A DNA stretch of 64,000 nt from Candidatus Caldarchaeum subterraneum (GTDB lineage: Archaea > Thermoproteota > Nitrososphaeria_A > Caldarchaeales > Caldarchaeaceae). The stretch covers positions 1 through 64,000 of the forward strand of contig CALHAG010000014.1 in the NCBI GenBank assembly GCA_937934305.1, in the 5' to 3' direction. How positions within the stretch are numbered: position 1 is the stretch's first letter; the number at the start of each line of letters is the position of its first letter. Under the pieces are notes generated by a model, which was not told the DNA's origin, searched no databases, and saw nothing but the letters and a program-made list of their open reading frames with translations. Both the position numbers and the translations under genes were made by a program. Positions 41,459-50,254 of this stretch are shown piece after piece.

Positions 41459-42583
41459 TTACTGCAACGGCTTTTTTGCGAGGCCGAGGAGATGCAGGTT
41501 TCCGATGTTGACTCTTCTGAGATGTTTTGCGGCGGCTCGGTAGCATTCCCACACCTGTTTCTCAGGGGTTATCGGCATGTCGTTCATCATGAACTCGGGG
41601 TGGAAGACTAGTAGGCTGTAGGGGATGGTTTCGTCGAGTGAGGCGATGAACCGCGCTATTTTCTCAACCTCCACCGCGTCAACGTAGCCGGGGACGAGGA
41701 GGGTCGTGGCCCCGAGAACGGGAAGCTCAAGCCTTCTCTCGTAAAATTCGCGGTAAACCATCTCAAAGTTCTCCAGTATGCGTCTGTTGTCTAGCCCTGT
41801 CAAAGCCTTGTGGACAGATGGCGTGAATGCCTTGAGGTCGAATTTGACGTTGCCCCCGCTTTCCGCAACAGTTTCAACAGCTTTCTTGACAAGCGCGGGG
41901 TTTCCGTCCCCGTTCCATTCATAGCAGACCCTCATAACCCTGTTGCTCGGCTTGGTTTCCACGATTTTCCGCGAAGCCTCGACGGCGAAGGGGAGCTGAG
42001 GCTCCGGCGAGCCGCCGAACCAGCACCAGCAAGATATCCGCTTGTTGTTGAGTGTGAGCTGGACAAGCTCGTCGACCGAGGTTTGGGGTGCTTTGCTGAT
42101 TAGCTTGTATGTCCAGTTTTGGCAGAAGAGGCAGTTAAGGCTGCAGCCGTAGAAGAAGAGAGCCAAGTTGTAGTAGCCATGCTCGGGCCCTTCTCTACAC
42201 GCGTATCTCGGGTAGCCCGCGCCTGTGCCGGCTGGGCAGAAGTAGGTGTTGCAGCAATTGGTTACATGCGGGTCGAGGTAATAGTGTAGCAGAGCTTTCC
42301 CATGTGATGCGGGCGTAAACATTTTGCCTCCCCGGTTGCCCCTCACACCACAATACCCCATCTCACCATCACCCAAAACACACTCCGCGGCACATAGCTT
42401 GCACGGAATTCCGCCCAACGTTTTAGGAGGCTCAGGCGATAGACCGAACACTCTTCTACTCGACCTGTGAGCATCAACAGCAAAAGGCAGAGCCTTCTCC
42501 TCATTTTCCCTCAAACACTCTACACATACGGAGAGGTTTCTCGCCGCCTTTGGAGAGCCGCAGAGACGGCAGCTAGTCAGCAT
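41459..42583 (-). CDS. Radical SAM protein, PflA/AmrS-like
   Basis: A 374-residue protein. A Cys-rich N-terminal region (CRLCGSP, CVEC, CKLCAAECVLGDGEMGYCG, CCNTYFCPAG) precedes the radical SAM cluster motif CSLNCLFC near residue 148. The N-terminal CKLC...GYCGVR block is typical of archaeal PflA-related proteins and of AmrS. Partner enzymes are not nearby; the reaction is unknown. Confidence 0.82.
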   Translation of the reverse strand: MLTSCRLCGSPKAARNLSVCVECLRENEEKALPFAVDAHRSSRRVFGLSPEPPKTLGGIPCKLCAAECVLGDGEMGYCGVRGNRGGKMFTPASHGKALLHYYLDPHVTNCCNTYFCPAGTGAGYPRYACREGPEHGYYNLALFFYGCSLNCLFCQNWTYKLISKAPQTSVDELVQLTLNNKRISCWCWFGGSPEPQLPFAVEASRKIVETKPSNRVMRVCYEWNGDGNPALVKKAVETVAESGGNVKFDLKAFTPSVHKALTGLDNRRILENFEMVYREFYERRLELPVLGATTLLVPGYVDAVEVEKIARFIASLDETIPYSLLVFHPEFMMNDMPITPEKQVWECYRAAAKHLRRVNIGNLHLLGLAKKPLQ

Positions 42584-42674
42584 GGCCCCAAATCTAATCT
42601 GGCCACCCGTGTTTAAAGGGTTCCGTTATCGATAAGTAAATAGACATAAGACGGGGCAAGAGTGATTGTATTCC

Positions 42675-43409
42675 ATGAATGAATGTGGACACAGTATCAG
42701 GCTTAGAAGAATATTCCGCGGCGATGGGCGGACGTTGATTTTCGCGATTGACCACGGGTTCTTCATGGGCCCCGTGAAAGGTGTTGAAAAACCGCTCGAG
42801 GTTTTGGAGAAGGTGGTTGAAGCAGGTGCCGACGCTGTGATGACCACCTACGGAATCATGAAAAACTATGCATCATCTCTCGCACGTAAAGACCTCGGCT
42901 GGATACTAACTTTGCTGGACACCTCGCCCACAACCGTTGAGAAAAGCGTGGCCTCGGCGGTGGCGATGGGCGCTGACGCGGTGAAGGTCTTCGTGAGCTA
43001 CGGCTCCGAAAACATGAAGAGAGACCTGGATATTCTCTGGGCGGTCAACATGACGTGCCGCGAGTATGGCTTGCCCGTGCTCGCCGAAATGTATCCCGTC
43101 TCGAGGCCTTCGCCCGAGGAGGTGGCGAAGATGGCCCGCATAGGCGCAGAGTATGGCGGCGATTTTGTTAAAACCGTTTACACTGGAGACGCGGCCAGCT
43201 TCAGATACGTGGTGGAGACATGCCCCGTACCCGTTGTGGTTCTCGGCGGCGAGAAAATAGAGTCGGAGCAGCAGTTATTGGAGATGGTTAGGGATAGTGT
43301 TTCTGTAGGCGGAGCGGGAGCCGCCATAGGAAGAAACATCTTCCAGCACCCCAACCCCGCGGACATCACAAGGGCCCTGCTCAAAATCATCCACAGTGAT
43401 ATTCAATAG
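42675..43409 (+). CDS. DhnA-type class I aldolase (FBP aldolase/DKFP-related)
   Basis: About 244 residues. FAIDHGFFMGPVKGVE, the Schiff-base lysine region DFVKTVYTG and GAAIGRNIFQHPNP match archaeal class I fructose-bisphosphate aldolase/LsrF relatives, and the protein is a distant paralogue of the ADH synthase at 15705. In Methanocaldococcus an aldolase of this type makes the 6-deoxy-5-ketofructose 1-phosphate used by ADH synthase, so a link to the aromatic operon is possible. ATG 42675 is preferred to TTG 42666. Its 3' end overlaps the convergent gene by 23 bases. Confidence 0.85.
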   Translation: MNECGHSIRLRRIFRGDGRTLIFAIDHGFFMGPVKGVEKPLEVLEKVVEAGADAVMTTYGIMKNYASSLARKDLGWILTLLDTSPTTVEKSVASAVAMGADAVKVFVSYGSENMKRDLDILWAVNMTCREYGLPVLAEMYPVSRPSPEEVAKMARIGAEYGGDFVKTVYTGDAASFRYVVETCPVPVVVLGGEKIESEQQLLEMVRDSVSVGGAGAAIGRNIFQHPNPADITRALLKIIHSDIQ

Positions 43410-43737
43410 CGACTATGAAGACATCGCCCTCGACAGCGATTTTCACAGCCCGTTCATAGAGGCTAACACCCGTTTTCCGCCTAACCAGCTCCACAAACTT
43501 TCCCGCATCATCTCTGGAGAGAACAGCGACCACGGGCGCTGGATTAAGGGCCTCAAACTCCCGAGGATAAACCGCCGCCGACGCCATGCTCCTAGCCCGC
43601 TGCATCGATTCCAGAACCTGGGGAAACTTCTCCAACTCATCCCTCTCCAAACGTGCTTCCGCCTCCGCGTTCGAGACATGAACCAGCTTCAGCCGCACAG
43701 TGTCAACTCCCGCGGCGATGTAGTTCTCCTCGCTCAA
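43387..43737 (-). CDS. Hypothetical protein following aRF1
   Basis: About 116 residues, start TTG at 43737 with GGAGG about 8 nt upstream, one base after the aRF1 stop. A helical middle (NAEAEARLERDELEKFPQVL) lies between beta-rich ends. Family not recognised. Co-transcription with the release factor is likely. Confidence 0.6.
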   Translation of the reverse strand: MSEENYIAAGVDTVRLKLVHVSNAEAEARLERDELEKFPQVLESMQRARSMASAAVYPREFEALNPAPVVAVLSRDDAGKFVELVRRKTGVSLYERAVKIAVEGDVFIVAIEYHCG

Positions 43738-43738
43738 T

Positions 43739-45004
43739 TCAATAGCCTCCGCGATGCCGCAGAAAACCAGCCACGCCGCCGAAGGCTTTCCTGAACATCT
43801 CCCCCTCCTCATGCTCTGACGAAATCAGCTCAACACGGACCCCCATGTTCTCCGCTTCAGCTATCAGCTTGTCTATCAACAGAGTGGTCTCGGCGAGGGC
43901 CAGGGTTTGGTTCTGGCAGGTGGGGCATTTCTCCGCCAGCTTTTTCGGCACCTCTGTCTGAAGCTCTCCAGAATCTATTGTGAAAACGCTCTCGTAGCCG
44001 CAGTTTTGACACTTTATCTTAACCTCCAGCCTGTCAAGGTCCTCTGAGATGAGCAGAAGCTCAACCATGTTTTTGCGGAGAGCTTCACGGACCTGCTTCT
44101 CACCATACACCGCCAAGCCGTCGGCCCGTGTAGCCTCCGACATCAACCGCTGAATAAGCCGCTGCTCCTCAACCATCCTCACCTCCTTCAGAAAATCAGC
44201 AGACTTGGCCACGGCCTCGCGTACACCGCTTTCACCGGAATAGGATGTATCGACTATGTGGATTTTGTCGCGGAGAGAATAATGCAGATACTCGCCTTGC
44301 GCAAAGACCTCTTTAGTGGGTCCGGGGCCCGCCAGAATCACTCCCTTCAATTCCGGATACTGAAGAAAGATTTCGTTGGCTTTCTCGGCGACGCGTTTGT
44401 AGAATTCGTTGAGCGTCATTTCGCGGAGTCTCTCAAACCTTCTCGCCGACTGGCCGCCTGCGTGATGCTTCCCCGGCACACCGGAGGTGTATGTTTTGAG
44501 CTCTGATATGCTGCGTCCCTTCACCACAGCGACAGCGGCCTCCTCATTATCTATCACAATCACGCCGTAGACGGCCTTCTCCCTTAGAATGTCTTTAAGC
44601 GGCTCGGTGTGGAAGCGGCTGTCGCATCTGTAGAGGAAGGTGGTTATCGGCTCAGGTGGAATGATGTGGTAGACCTCTATTTTGCTTGTCTGGCCGCTGT
44701 TCTGAGGAATTGCGCCGCTGAATATGACGAGGCCCGTCGGCCCCGGGTTGTCGAAGAGCTTCAGCCGCTGAATCGCGCTTTCGATGGCGTCTTGGACGTT
44801 TTTCCGCGTCTGCTTCGACTTGATGTTCGCTGCGGTGGCATACTCCTGCCTGAGGTAGTTGATGACATCGGATATGGATTTGTCGGGTGGAACATACAGG
44901 GTGACAAGCTCCGTTCCCCGGCCCTCCAGCTTCTCGATGGTCTCCAGCAAACGCCTAAACTGGTAAAGCGAAACAGAATCCCGTCTCAACGACATAAACG
45001 ACAC
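43739..45004 (-). CDS. prf1: Peptide chain release factor aRF1
   Basis: A 421-residue eRF1/aRF1. The stop-codon-reading motif NIKS (TAANIKSKQTRKNV) is in domain 1, the GGQ motif that triggers peptide release in HHAGGQSARRF, and a zinc-ribbon-like CQNC...CPTC lies in domain 3. It reads all three stop codons with aPelota/aEF1A partners. The C-terminus is followed at once by a small hypothetical gene. Confidence 0.96.
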   Translation of the reverse strand: MSFMSLRRDSVSLYQFRRLLETIEKLEGRGTELVTLYVPPDKSISDVINYLRQEYATAANIKSKQTRKNVQDAIESAIQRLKLFDNPGPTGLVIFSGAIPQNSGQTSKIEVYHIIPPEPITTFLYRCDSRFHTEPLKDILREKAVYGVIVIDNEEAAVAVVKGRSISELKTYTSGVPGKHHAGGQSARRFERLREMTLNEFYKRVAEKANEIFLQYPELKGVILAGPGPTKEVFAQGEYLHYSLRDKIHIVDTSYSGESGVREAVAKSADFLKEVRMVEEQRLIQRLMSEATRADGLAVYGEKQVREALRKNMVELLLISEDLDRLEVKIKCQNCGYESVFTIDSGELQTEVPKKLAEKCPTCQNQTLALAETTLLIDKLIAEAENMGVRVELISSEHEEGEMFRKAFGGVAGFLRHRGGY

Positions 45005-45117
45005 CAGCCAACCAATCAGCTACGAAAACCAAACAGCCAAGCTAACCAGCCGAAAAACTGTAAAGCCATGTTAAAAATGTATTCCCCTGCTTTAGTCACA
45101 GGCCTTGCTTTACGAGC

Positions 45118-45378
45118 TTAGCGTTTTGCTTCCACTAATCTCACCTCGACCCCCTCTTCAGACGCTGCTCTGGCTTGACCATCATCGGCAGTCATAAGCC
45201 TCATGAAGACTGCATCATAAACCGTTATTCCTCTATTCATAGCCACCTTTATAGCCTCTTTAACCGCCCTCTCCCTCTCCAACTCCTCAAGCTTATTGAT
45301 GATGCTTCTTCTAATCTCAACGTCTTCATACTCTTTCATCTTATCCTTAACCCGGTGGGGAACCTTGACGCTAGCCAC
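45118..45378 (-). CDS. VapB-like antitoxin head joined to a PIN-domain tail (toxin-antitoxin remnant)
   Basis: An 86-residue protein. Residues 1 to about 42 (MASVKVPHRVKDKMKEYEDV then an acidic/basic helix) look like a VapB-type antitoxin; residues about 43-86 (AMNRGITVYDAVFMRL, TADDGQARAASEEGVEVRLV) look like the last helices and strand of a VapC PIN toxin. The middle of both genes, including the toxin's first catalytic acids, is gone, as if by an in-frame deletion across a vapBC operon. It may be silent or a retained regulator. Confidence 0.55.
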   Translation of the reverse strand: MASVKVPHRVKDKMKEYEDVEIRRSIINKLEELERERAVKEAIKVAMNRGITVYDAVFMRLMTADDGQARAASEEGVEVRLVEAKR

Positions 45379-45488
45379 AGATAGTCCAGTGTATCGAAAA
45401 ATATGGGTTTAGTAAACCTTGCCTTCTCCCACCGATGCCCCCATTTCCCCGCTTCACGCCGCGTTCAAGGCTTTTTCCATAAACATTC

Positions 45489-45503
45489 TTTAATTAGATA
45501 TTC
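45489..45503 (+). promoter_or_regulatory. TATA-like element of the P-type ATPase gene
   Basis: TTTAATTAGATATTC, an AT-rich stretch whose 3' half is about 26 nt from the TTG at 45526. Confidence 0.4.
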
Positions 45504-45525
45504 TTAGGCGTTACTCCAGAAGACC

Positions 45526-48207
45526 TTGTCCCAGACCGTCGTCGAGGAAGTGAACTGGCATAGCTTGTCGGTGGAGGAGGTTGTCGCGCGGCTTGGCACA
45601 GACCCTGTAAACGGGTTATCGAGCGAAGAAGCATCGAGACGGCTGAAGACATACGGCCCTAACGAGCTCGAGCCGCCGAAAAAAGCCTCACCCATCAAAA
45701 TTTTTCTCAAACAATTCGCTAACATACTTATCGGGATACTTCTCATAGCCATTGTTATCTCGGCTTTTTTCGGCGAATGGGTTGACTCGCTTGTTATAGC
45801 GGTCATCGTCTTCTTTGTCGCGGTCGTCGGTTTTGTGCAGGAGTACCGGGCGGAGAAAACCCTCGAAGCTCTCAAGAAAATGCTCACCCAGTCTGTCACG
45901 GTGGTCAGAGATGGGAGAGAGCGTGAAGTCTCCTACAAAGAGCTTGTGCCAGGCGACATCGTCATCCTCACAACGGGAACAAAAGTGGCAGCGGACCTTC
46001 GATTGATTGAGTCAATCAACCTTCAAACAAACGAGGCGGCGTTGACGGGTGAATCATCACCTGTCCAGAAAAAGATTGACCCTCTGCCGAGTAACCTTGC
46101 ATTGGGCGACAGAGTAAACATGGCGTTTGCGGGAACGATTGTGACATACGGCCGTGGAAAAGGTGTTGTGGTTGCGACTGGGCAGCGGACAGAGTTCGGC
46201 AAAATAGCAGCGGCAGCCACAGCGGTAGAGGAGGAGAAAACACCGCTTGAGCAGAGGATGGATGAGATTGGGAAGAAGTTCGCGGTCATAGCCGCGGCCG
46301 CGATAGTGGTTATCTTCGCGGTGGAGCTAATCCGTGAATTGGTGTCGGGAGATTTTTCACTTAATTTCATTATCGAGGTTCTGCTCTTCGCCGTTGCTCT
46401 TGCTGTGGCAGTTGTTCCCGAAGCTCTTCCCGGCATAGTGACAGGCACACTCGCCATCGGAACAGGCATAATGGCTAGGAGAAACGCTCTCGTCAGAAGG
46501 CTGCCCGCCGTGGAGACACTCGGCTCCACACAGGTCATCTGCTTCGATAAAACAGGCACCCTCACAACCAACCAAATGACCGTCAGAAAAATCTACGCAG
46601 ACGACCAGCTCATCGACGTAGACACCTTGGAAAAACCCTCAACAACTCTCAAACTACTCCTCGACACAAGCGTCCTCTGCAGCGACGCCGTGGTCGAAAC
46701 TGTTGATGGAAGGGTGACCGTGAAAGGTGACCCAACGGAAGGGGCCTTGATTCTGTTGGCGAAGCGGCTTGGCTGGGATGTCGAGGTTCTGAGAAAAACC
46801 CATCCACGTCTGCATGAGATTCCGTTCACTTCAGAGCGGAAGATGATGACAACTTTCCACAAAACACAGAGCGGCGACATAGCAGGACACATGAAGGGCG
46901 CTGTCGAGGTTGTCCTACCCAAGTGCGACACCCTCTACAAACATGGAGAAAAGCATAGACTTGACGAACAGTCGAGAACCAAGATTCTCTCTGTTGCTGA
47001 GCAGATGGCCTCTTCGGGTTTACGTGTATTGGCTGTAGCCCATAAACCTGACGCTGGTGAAGGCTTTGAGGAGAGCGGGTTTGTTTTCTTGGGGTTGGTT
47101 GGGATGATGGACCCGCCGAGGCCCGAGGTCTATGACGCGGTAAAGAAAGCTCATGAAGCTGGCATCAGGACGGTGATGGTTACGGGGGACCACAAGCTCA
47201 CGGCCATAGCCATAGCACGTGAAGTCGGCATAATGAAGGAAGGAGACATGGTTCTAACAGGCGAGGAACTCGACAAGCTCTCGGACGAGGAGCTGGACAA
47301 AATAGTTGAACACGTGGTCGTCTACGCACGCATCTCACCCTTGCATAAGCTGAGGATTGTTGAAGCATGGAAGAGAAAGGGATACGTCGTCGCCATGACC
47401 GGGGACGGAGTAAACGATGCACCGGCGTTGAAGAGAGCTGACATAGGGGTCTCGATGGGCGTAACCGGGACAGATGTTGCGAAAGAGGCTTCGGACATCA
47501 TGCTCGCAGACGACAACTTCGCCACAATCGTCAAAGCCGTAGAGCTGGGCCGATGGATATACGGAAACGTCCGAAAATATCTCACCTATCTTCTTGAAGC
47601 AAACCTTGTAGAAGTCATTGTGATAACGGCGGTTTCTCTCTTCATCGCGGAGTTGCTGGGGCTGAGAGGTGAAGATACTTTGCCGCTTCTCCCAGTCCAC
47701 ATCCTCTACATTAACCTCGCCACCGACGGGCTACCTGCGATAGCGCTGGGGTTCGCTCCACCCGACCCCGACATAATGAAACGAAAACCGACACCTAGGA
47801 ACGAGCCCGTCTTTAACAAAGATGTGATAGCCATGCTTGCCACGATAGTTGCCGTGACCACGCCCCTCTACCTCATTGGCTACGTCACAGCAGTCCCCGA
47901 AGGCGTGGAATACGCGAGAACAAGACTCTTCCTCATGTTCATCGCCAACGAGCTCTTGCTGGCGCTGAGTTGCCGCTCCCTCGTATACACAAACCTCGAA
48001 GCAAAACCACACAAATGGCTGCTCATCGCCATCGCATGGGAAGTAACCCTCATCATAGCCATTCTCACAATCCCGGGAGCGGCCCAGCTGCTAAGCCTCA
48101 CAACACCGACCACAGCAGACCTAGCATGGATAATCGGAGGAGCCCTAATAGTCTACATCACCGTCGAAGCATCAAAAATAATCAGACGCAAGATGTTTAA
48201 AACGTGA
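45526..48207 (+). CDS. P-type cation-transporting ATPase (P2A, calcium-pump type)
   Basis: An 893-residue P2-type ATPase. Domains in order: N-terminal cation ATPase domain, first helices, actuator loop with LTGESSPV, PEALPGIVTGTLAIG in the fourth helix (PEGLP in most calcium pumps), phosphorylation site DKTGTLT, nucleotide-binding KGAVEVVL, GDGVNDAPALKRADIG, and the ion-binding NLATDGLPAIALGFAPP. It exports calcium, or possibly manganese. The PEALP variant is the only deviation noted. TTG start at 45526, probably leaderless. Confidence 0.95.
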   Translation: MSQTVVEEVNWHSLSVEEVVARLGTDPVNGLSSEEASRRLKTYGPNELEPPKKASPIKIFLKQFANILIGILLIAIVISAFFGEWVDSLVIAVIVFFVAVVGFVQEYRAEKTLEALKKMLTQSVTVVRDGREREVSYKELVPGDIVILTTGTKVAADLRLIESINLQTNEAALTGESSPVQKKIDPLPSNLALGDRVNMAFAGTIVTYGRGKGVVVATGQRTEFGKIAAAATAVEEEKTPLEQRMDEIGKKFAVIAAAAIVVIFAVELIRELVSGDFSLNFIIEVLLFAVALAVAVVPEALPGIVTGTLAIGTGIMARRNALVRRLPAVETLGSTQVICFDKTGTLTTNQMTVRKIYADDQLIDVDTLEKPSTTLKLLLDTSVLCSDAVVETVDGRVTVKGDPTEGALILLAKRLGWDVEVLRKTHPRLHEIPFTSERKMMTTFHKTQSGDIAGHMKGAVEVVLPKCDTLYKHGEKHRLDEQSRTKILSVAEQMASSGLRVLAVAHKPDAGEGFEESGFVFLGLVGMMDPPRPEVYDAVKKAHEAGIRTVMVTGDHKLTAIAIAREVGIMKEGDMVLTGEELDKLSDEELDKIVEHVVVYARISPLHKLRIVEAWKRKGYVVAMTGDGVNDAPALKRADIGVSMGVTGTDVAKEASDIMLADDNFATIVKAVELGRWIYGNVRKYLTYLLEANLVEVIVITAVSLFIAELLGLRGEDTLPLLPVHILYINLATDGLPAIALGFAPPDPDIMKRKPTPRNEPVFNKDVIAMLATIVAVTTPLYLIGYVTAVPEGVEYARTRLFLMFIANELLLALSCRSLVYTNLEAKPHKWLLIAIAWEVTLIIAILTIPGAAQLLSLTTPTTADLAWIIGGALIVYITVEASKIIRRKMFKT

Positions 48208-48209
48208 CC

Positions 48210-48743
48210 TCAGCCTTTCCCACGAGCAATATTTCTCGCCGCTGTCAAAATATGGTTAGCATGTTCAGGTTTTAGTTTGTGCTTTTTCTCAGCGAGTTGT
48301 TTTATAGCTGCCTCGATGTCAGCAACTTCAATACATCCCTGGTTTAGTGACTCCAGCAAAACGGTCCAAGTGTTCCAGACCCTTAAACCCATCAAGCGTG
48401 CAAGATTTGAAAGAACTCTTTCATCAACAAGAACTTCCGCCTTATTTTCTTTAGCCAAAAGAATCGTCTCCGCATCAACCAGTGAAATATTCTCTTGTTT
48501 CGCCAACTTTCTAGAGGCTATGACGAGATGTTTTGAAGGCTTTTCTACAATAATCCACCCCTCCTCTATTGCTTTTCCTATTATTTCTGCGTCGGCGTAA
48601 CCATGTTTCACTCCCATGTCATGTGCTTCTCTTTTCACACCTGGGGTAATGACCACCTGACTGAATAGCATCTTGAGAAGATGAAGCTTGTCAATCTGGG
48701 CCAAATGGATAAGTGGTCCGGCGTCAGAGACAACACGTGACAA
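48210..48743 (-). CDS. PIN-like nuclease toxin (DUF3368 type)
   Basis: A 177-residue PIN-fold protein: VVSDAGPLIHLAQIDKL with the first acidic residue, DAETILLAKENKAEVLVDERVLSNLARLMGLRV with the later acidic residues. The DUF3368 group commonly pairs with UPF0175 antitoxins, exactly as here: the antitoxin gene ends 7 bases upstream. It likely cleaves RNA when freed. C-terminal residues 140-177 form an extra helical tail. Confidence 0.85.
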   Translation of the reverse strand: MSRVVSDAGPLIHLAQIDKLHLLKMLFSQVVITPGVKREAHDMGVKHGYADAEIIGKAIEEGWIIVEKPSKHLVIASRKLAKQENISLVDAETILLAKENKAEVLVDERVLSNLARLMGLRVWNTWTVLLESLNQGCIEVADIEAAIKQLAEKKHKLKPEHANHILTAARNIARGKG

Positions 48744-48750
48744 AATGCCC

Positions 48751-49113
48751 CTACTCTACCTTGTATTTTATTTCGGCATCATCACCTGCATGGTTTGTCC
48801 ACCACTTCTCAAAACGTTTCAAATCCTTCTCCGTCAAATAGGCCCGAATACCCTCGATATCCCAGTTAATCGGTACACCTTCCCTTTCCAAAATTTCCAG
48901 AAATTCACGGAGCGAAACCCCCAGAATTTCCGCCGCACGACCACTCGTCAACTTTTCCCGCCGATAAAGCTCAACAACCCTTCTCCGCATCCCTTCTTCA
49001 ATCAGCATTTTGATCATAGTGGAGCGGTCGAAATCTTCAACACGCCTCAGCTCTTCAAGCCTTCTTAAATCCCGCCTGGAGAGACGTAAAGTCACAACCG
49101 ATGTCTTTTTCAT
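48751..49113 (-). CDS. UPF0175/DNA-binding antitoxin of the PIN pair
   Basis: A 120-residue protein with an N-terminal ribbon-helix-helix-like segment (VVTLRLSRRDLRRLEELRRVEDFDRSTMIKMLIEEG) and the UPF0175 helix-turn-helix (YRREKLTSGRAAEILGVSLREFLEIL). It would bind and silence the downstream PIN protein and repress its own operon. Two direct repeats sit just upstream of its ATG at 49113. Confidence 0.85.
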   Translation of the reverse strand: MKKTSVVTLRLSRRDLRRLEELRRVEDFDRSTMIKMLIEEGMRRRVVELYRREKLTSGRAAEILGVSLREFLEILEREGVPINWDIEGIRAYLTEKDLKRFEKWWTNHAGDDAEIKYKVE

Positions 49114-49121
49114 TAACTATG

Positions 49122-49139
49122 GTAATACAATGTAATACA
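49122..49139. repeat. Direct repeat GTAATACA, 10 bases apart; candidate toxin-antitoxin operator
   Basis: GTAATACA at 49122-49129 and 49132-49139, 9 bases before the antitoxin ATG. The second copy also forms an imperfect palindrome ATGTAATACAT. Confidence 0.45.
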
Positions 49140-49220
49140 TAAGGTTTGTCGCCACAGTTTTATGGTGAGTGGGTGTTTTGACGCTTGTGTTTTTATGGCG
49201 GCTGTTTGCTTTTTTGCTGA

Positions 49221-49910
49221 GTGGTTGCTTTGGTTAATGTTGTTTTGAAGCTTGGTGGTCATGTTGTTTTTGGCGAGAATGTGGACACGGATTTGTTGAA
49301 TGGTTATGTGAGGCTTCTGGGGGAGTTGTATGATGGTGGGCGGTGGGTTGTCGTAGTTGGTGGTGGTGAGCAGGCCCGCCGCTACATAGCCGCTGCGAGA
49401 AAGATTGGTCTCGACGAGGCTACTTGTGACGAGGCGGCGATTAAGGTTACACGGCTGCATGCATATCTCTTTGCACGGGCTCTTGGAGACCTCGCTGTAC
49501 AGGCTGTGCCTACGACGGTTGATGAGTTGCGCTACTTGACAGGGTTTGGGAAGGTTGTTGTCTCGGGCGGTTTGCAGGCTGGTCAGTCTACGATGGCTGT
49601 CAGCATACACGCTGCCTCGGTGATCGGGGCGGAGAGAGTTGTCGTGGCCAGCGATGTTGACGGAGTATACACCGATGACCCGAAGAAAAACCCCGAAGCA
49701 AAGCTCCTGCCAAGGATAAGCTTCGCCCAGCTGGCCGAAATCAGCAAAAAAGTTTCGCAACGCGCCGGCGACTACCAGCTCATCGACGCAGTTGGCCTCG
49801 CCATGGCCCTCCGAACACGCATACCCCTCTACTACGTCAACGGAAACAACCTCGAAGCAGTACGCCAAGCCCTCATGGGCAGACAGGCTGGAACAATAGT
49901 AGCAGATTAA
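49221..49910 (+). CDS. pyrH: Uridylate kinase (archaeal UMP kinase)
   Basis: A 229-residue amino-acid-kinase-family protein: VVLKLGGHVVFG, VVVVGGGEQARRYIAAARKIG, VVSGGLQAGQSTMAV and VVASDVDGVYTDDPKKNPEAKLL. The length and order fit archaeal UMP kinase, which phosphorylates UMP to UDP. Start GTG at 49221; TTG at 49230 is also possible. Confidence 0.88.
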   Translation: MVALVNVVLKLGGHVVFGENVDTDLLNGYVRLLGELYDGGRWVVVVGGGEQARRYIAAARKIGLDEATCDEAAIKVTRLHAYLFARALGDLAVQAVPTTVDELRYLTGFGKVVVSGGLQAGQSTMAVSIHAASVIGAERVVVASDVDGVYTDDPKKNPEAKLLPRISFAQLAEISKKVSQRAGDYQLIDAVGLAMALRTRIPLYYVNGNNLEAVRQALMGRQAGTIVAD

Positions 49911-49936
49911 TAGCCTGCCCACAACCCTTACCCGAG

Positions 49937-50221
49937 TTGAAGCTCCACGACCTCTTCGCATCAAAAGCACACTCAAAAATTCTCCAGTTTCTTCTCGAGA
50001 ACCCCGGCAAAGCCTTCAGCCTAAGATATCTCGCACGCGCCACCGGTGTAGCTCCTTCCACAGCCATCATTGTGGTGAACAATTTTGAGAGACTGGGCCT
50101 CGTTTATCAACGGAGACTTCGGAGTGTGAAGATGATTATGCTTAACCCAGAGAACCCCGTGGCCGGGAACTTGATGCAGCTTGTCGAGCTGCTGAGGAGA
50201 TATGAGTCGGCTTCTTCTTGA
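49937..50221 (+). CDS. Small winged-helix DNA-binding protein
   Basis: A 94-residue single winged helix-turn-helix: SKAHSKILQFLLENPGKAFS, RYLARATGVAPSTAIIVVNN, FERLGLVYQRRLRSVKMIML. TTG start 26 bases after pyrH. It resembles ArsR/MarR-type single-domain regulators; the ligand and targets are unknown. It precedes gatD, which has its own TATA box. Confidence 0.78.
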   Translation: MKLHDLFASKAHSKILQFLLENPGKAFSLRYLARATGVAPSTAIIVVNNFERLGLVYQRRLRSVKMIMLNPENPVAGNLMQLVELLRRYESASS

Positions 50222-50229
50222 TTTATATC
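50222..50229 (+). promoter_or_regulatory. TATA box of gatD-gatE
   Basis: TTTATATC, centred about 29 nt before the ATG at 50255; it excludes the GTG at 50234, which would lie too close. Confidence 0.5.
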
Positions 50230-50254
50230 ATGGGTGAGAGGTGATTTCGGAGGC

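Noticed and set aside
49113-49976. Long minus-strand ORF (287 codons) opposite pyrH
   Set aside because: It is antisense to a clear UMP kinase, low in family-like motifs, and ends exactly in the antitoxin promoter region; a shadow frame.
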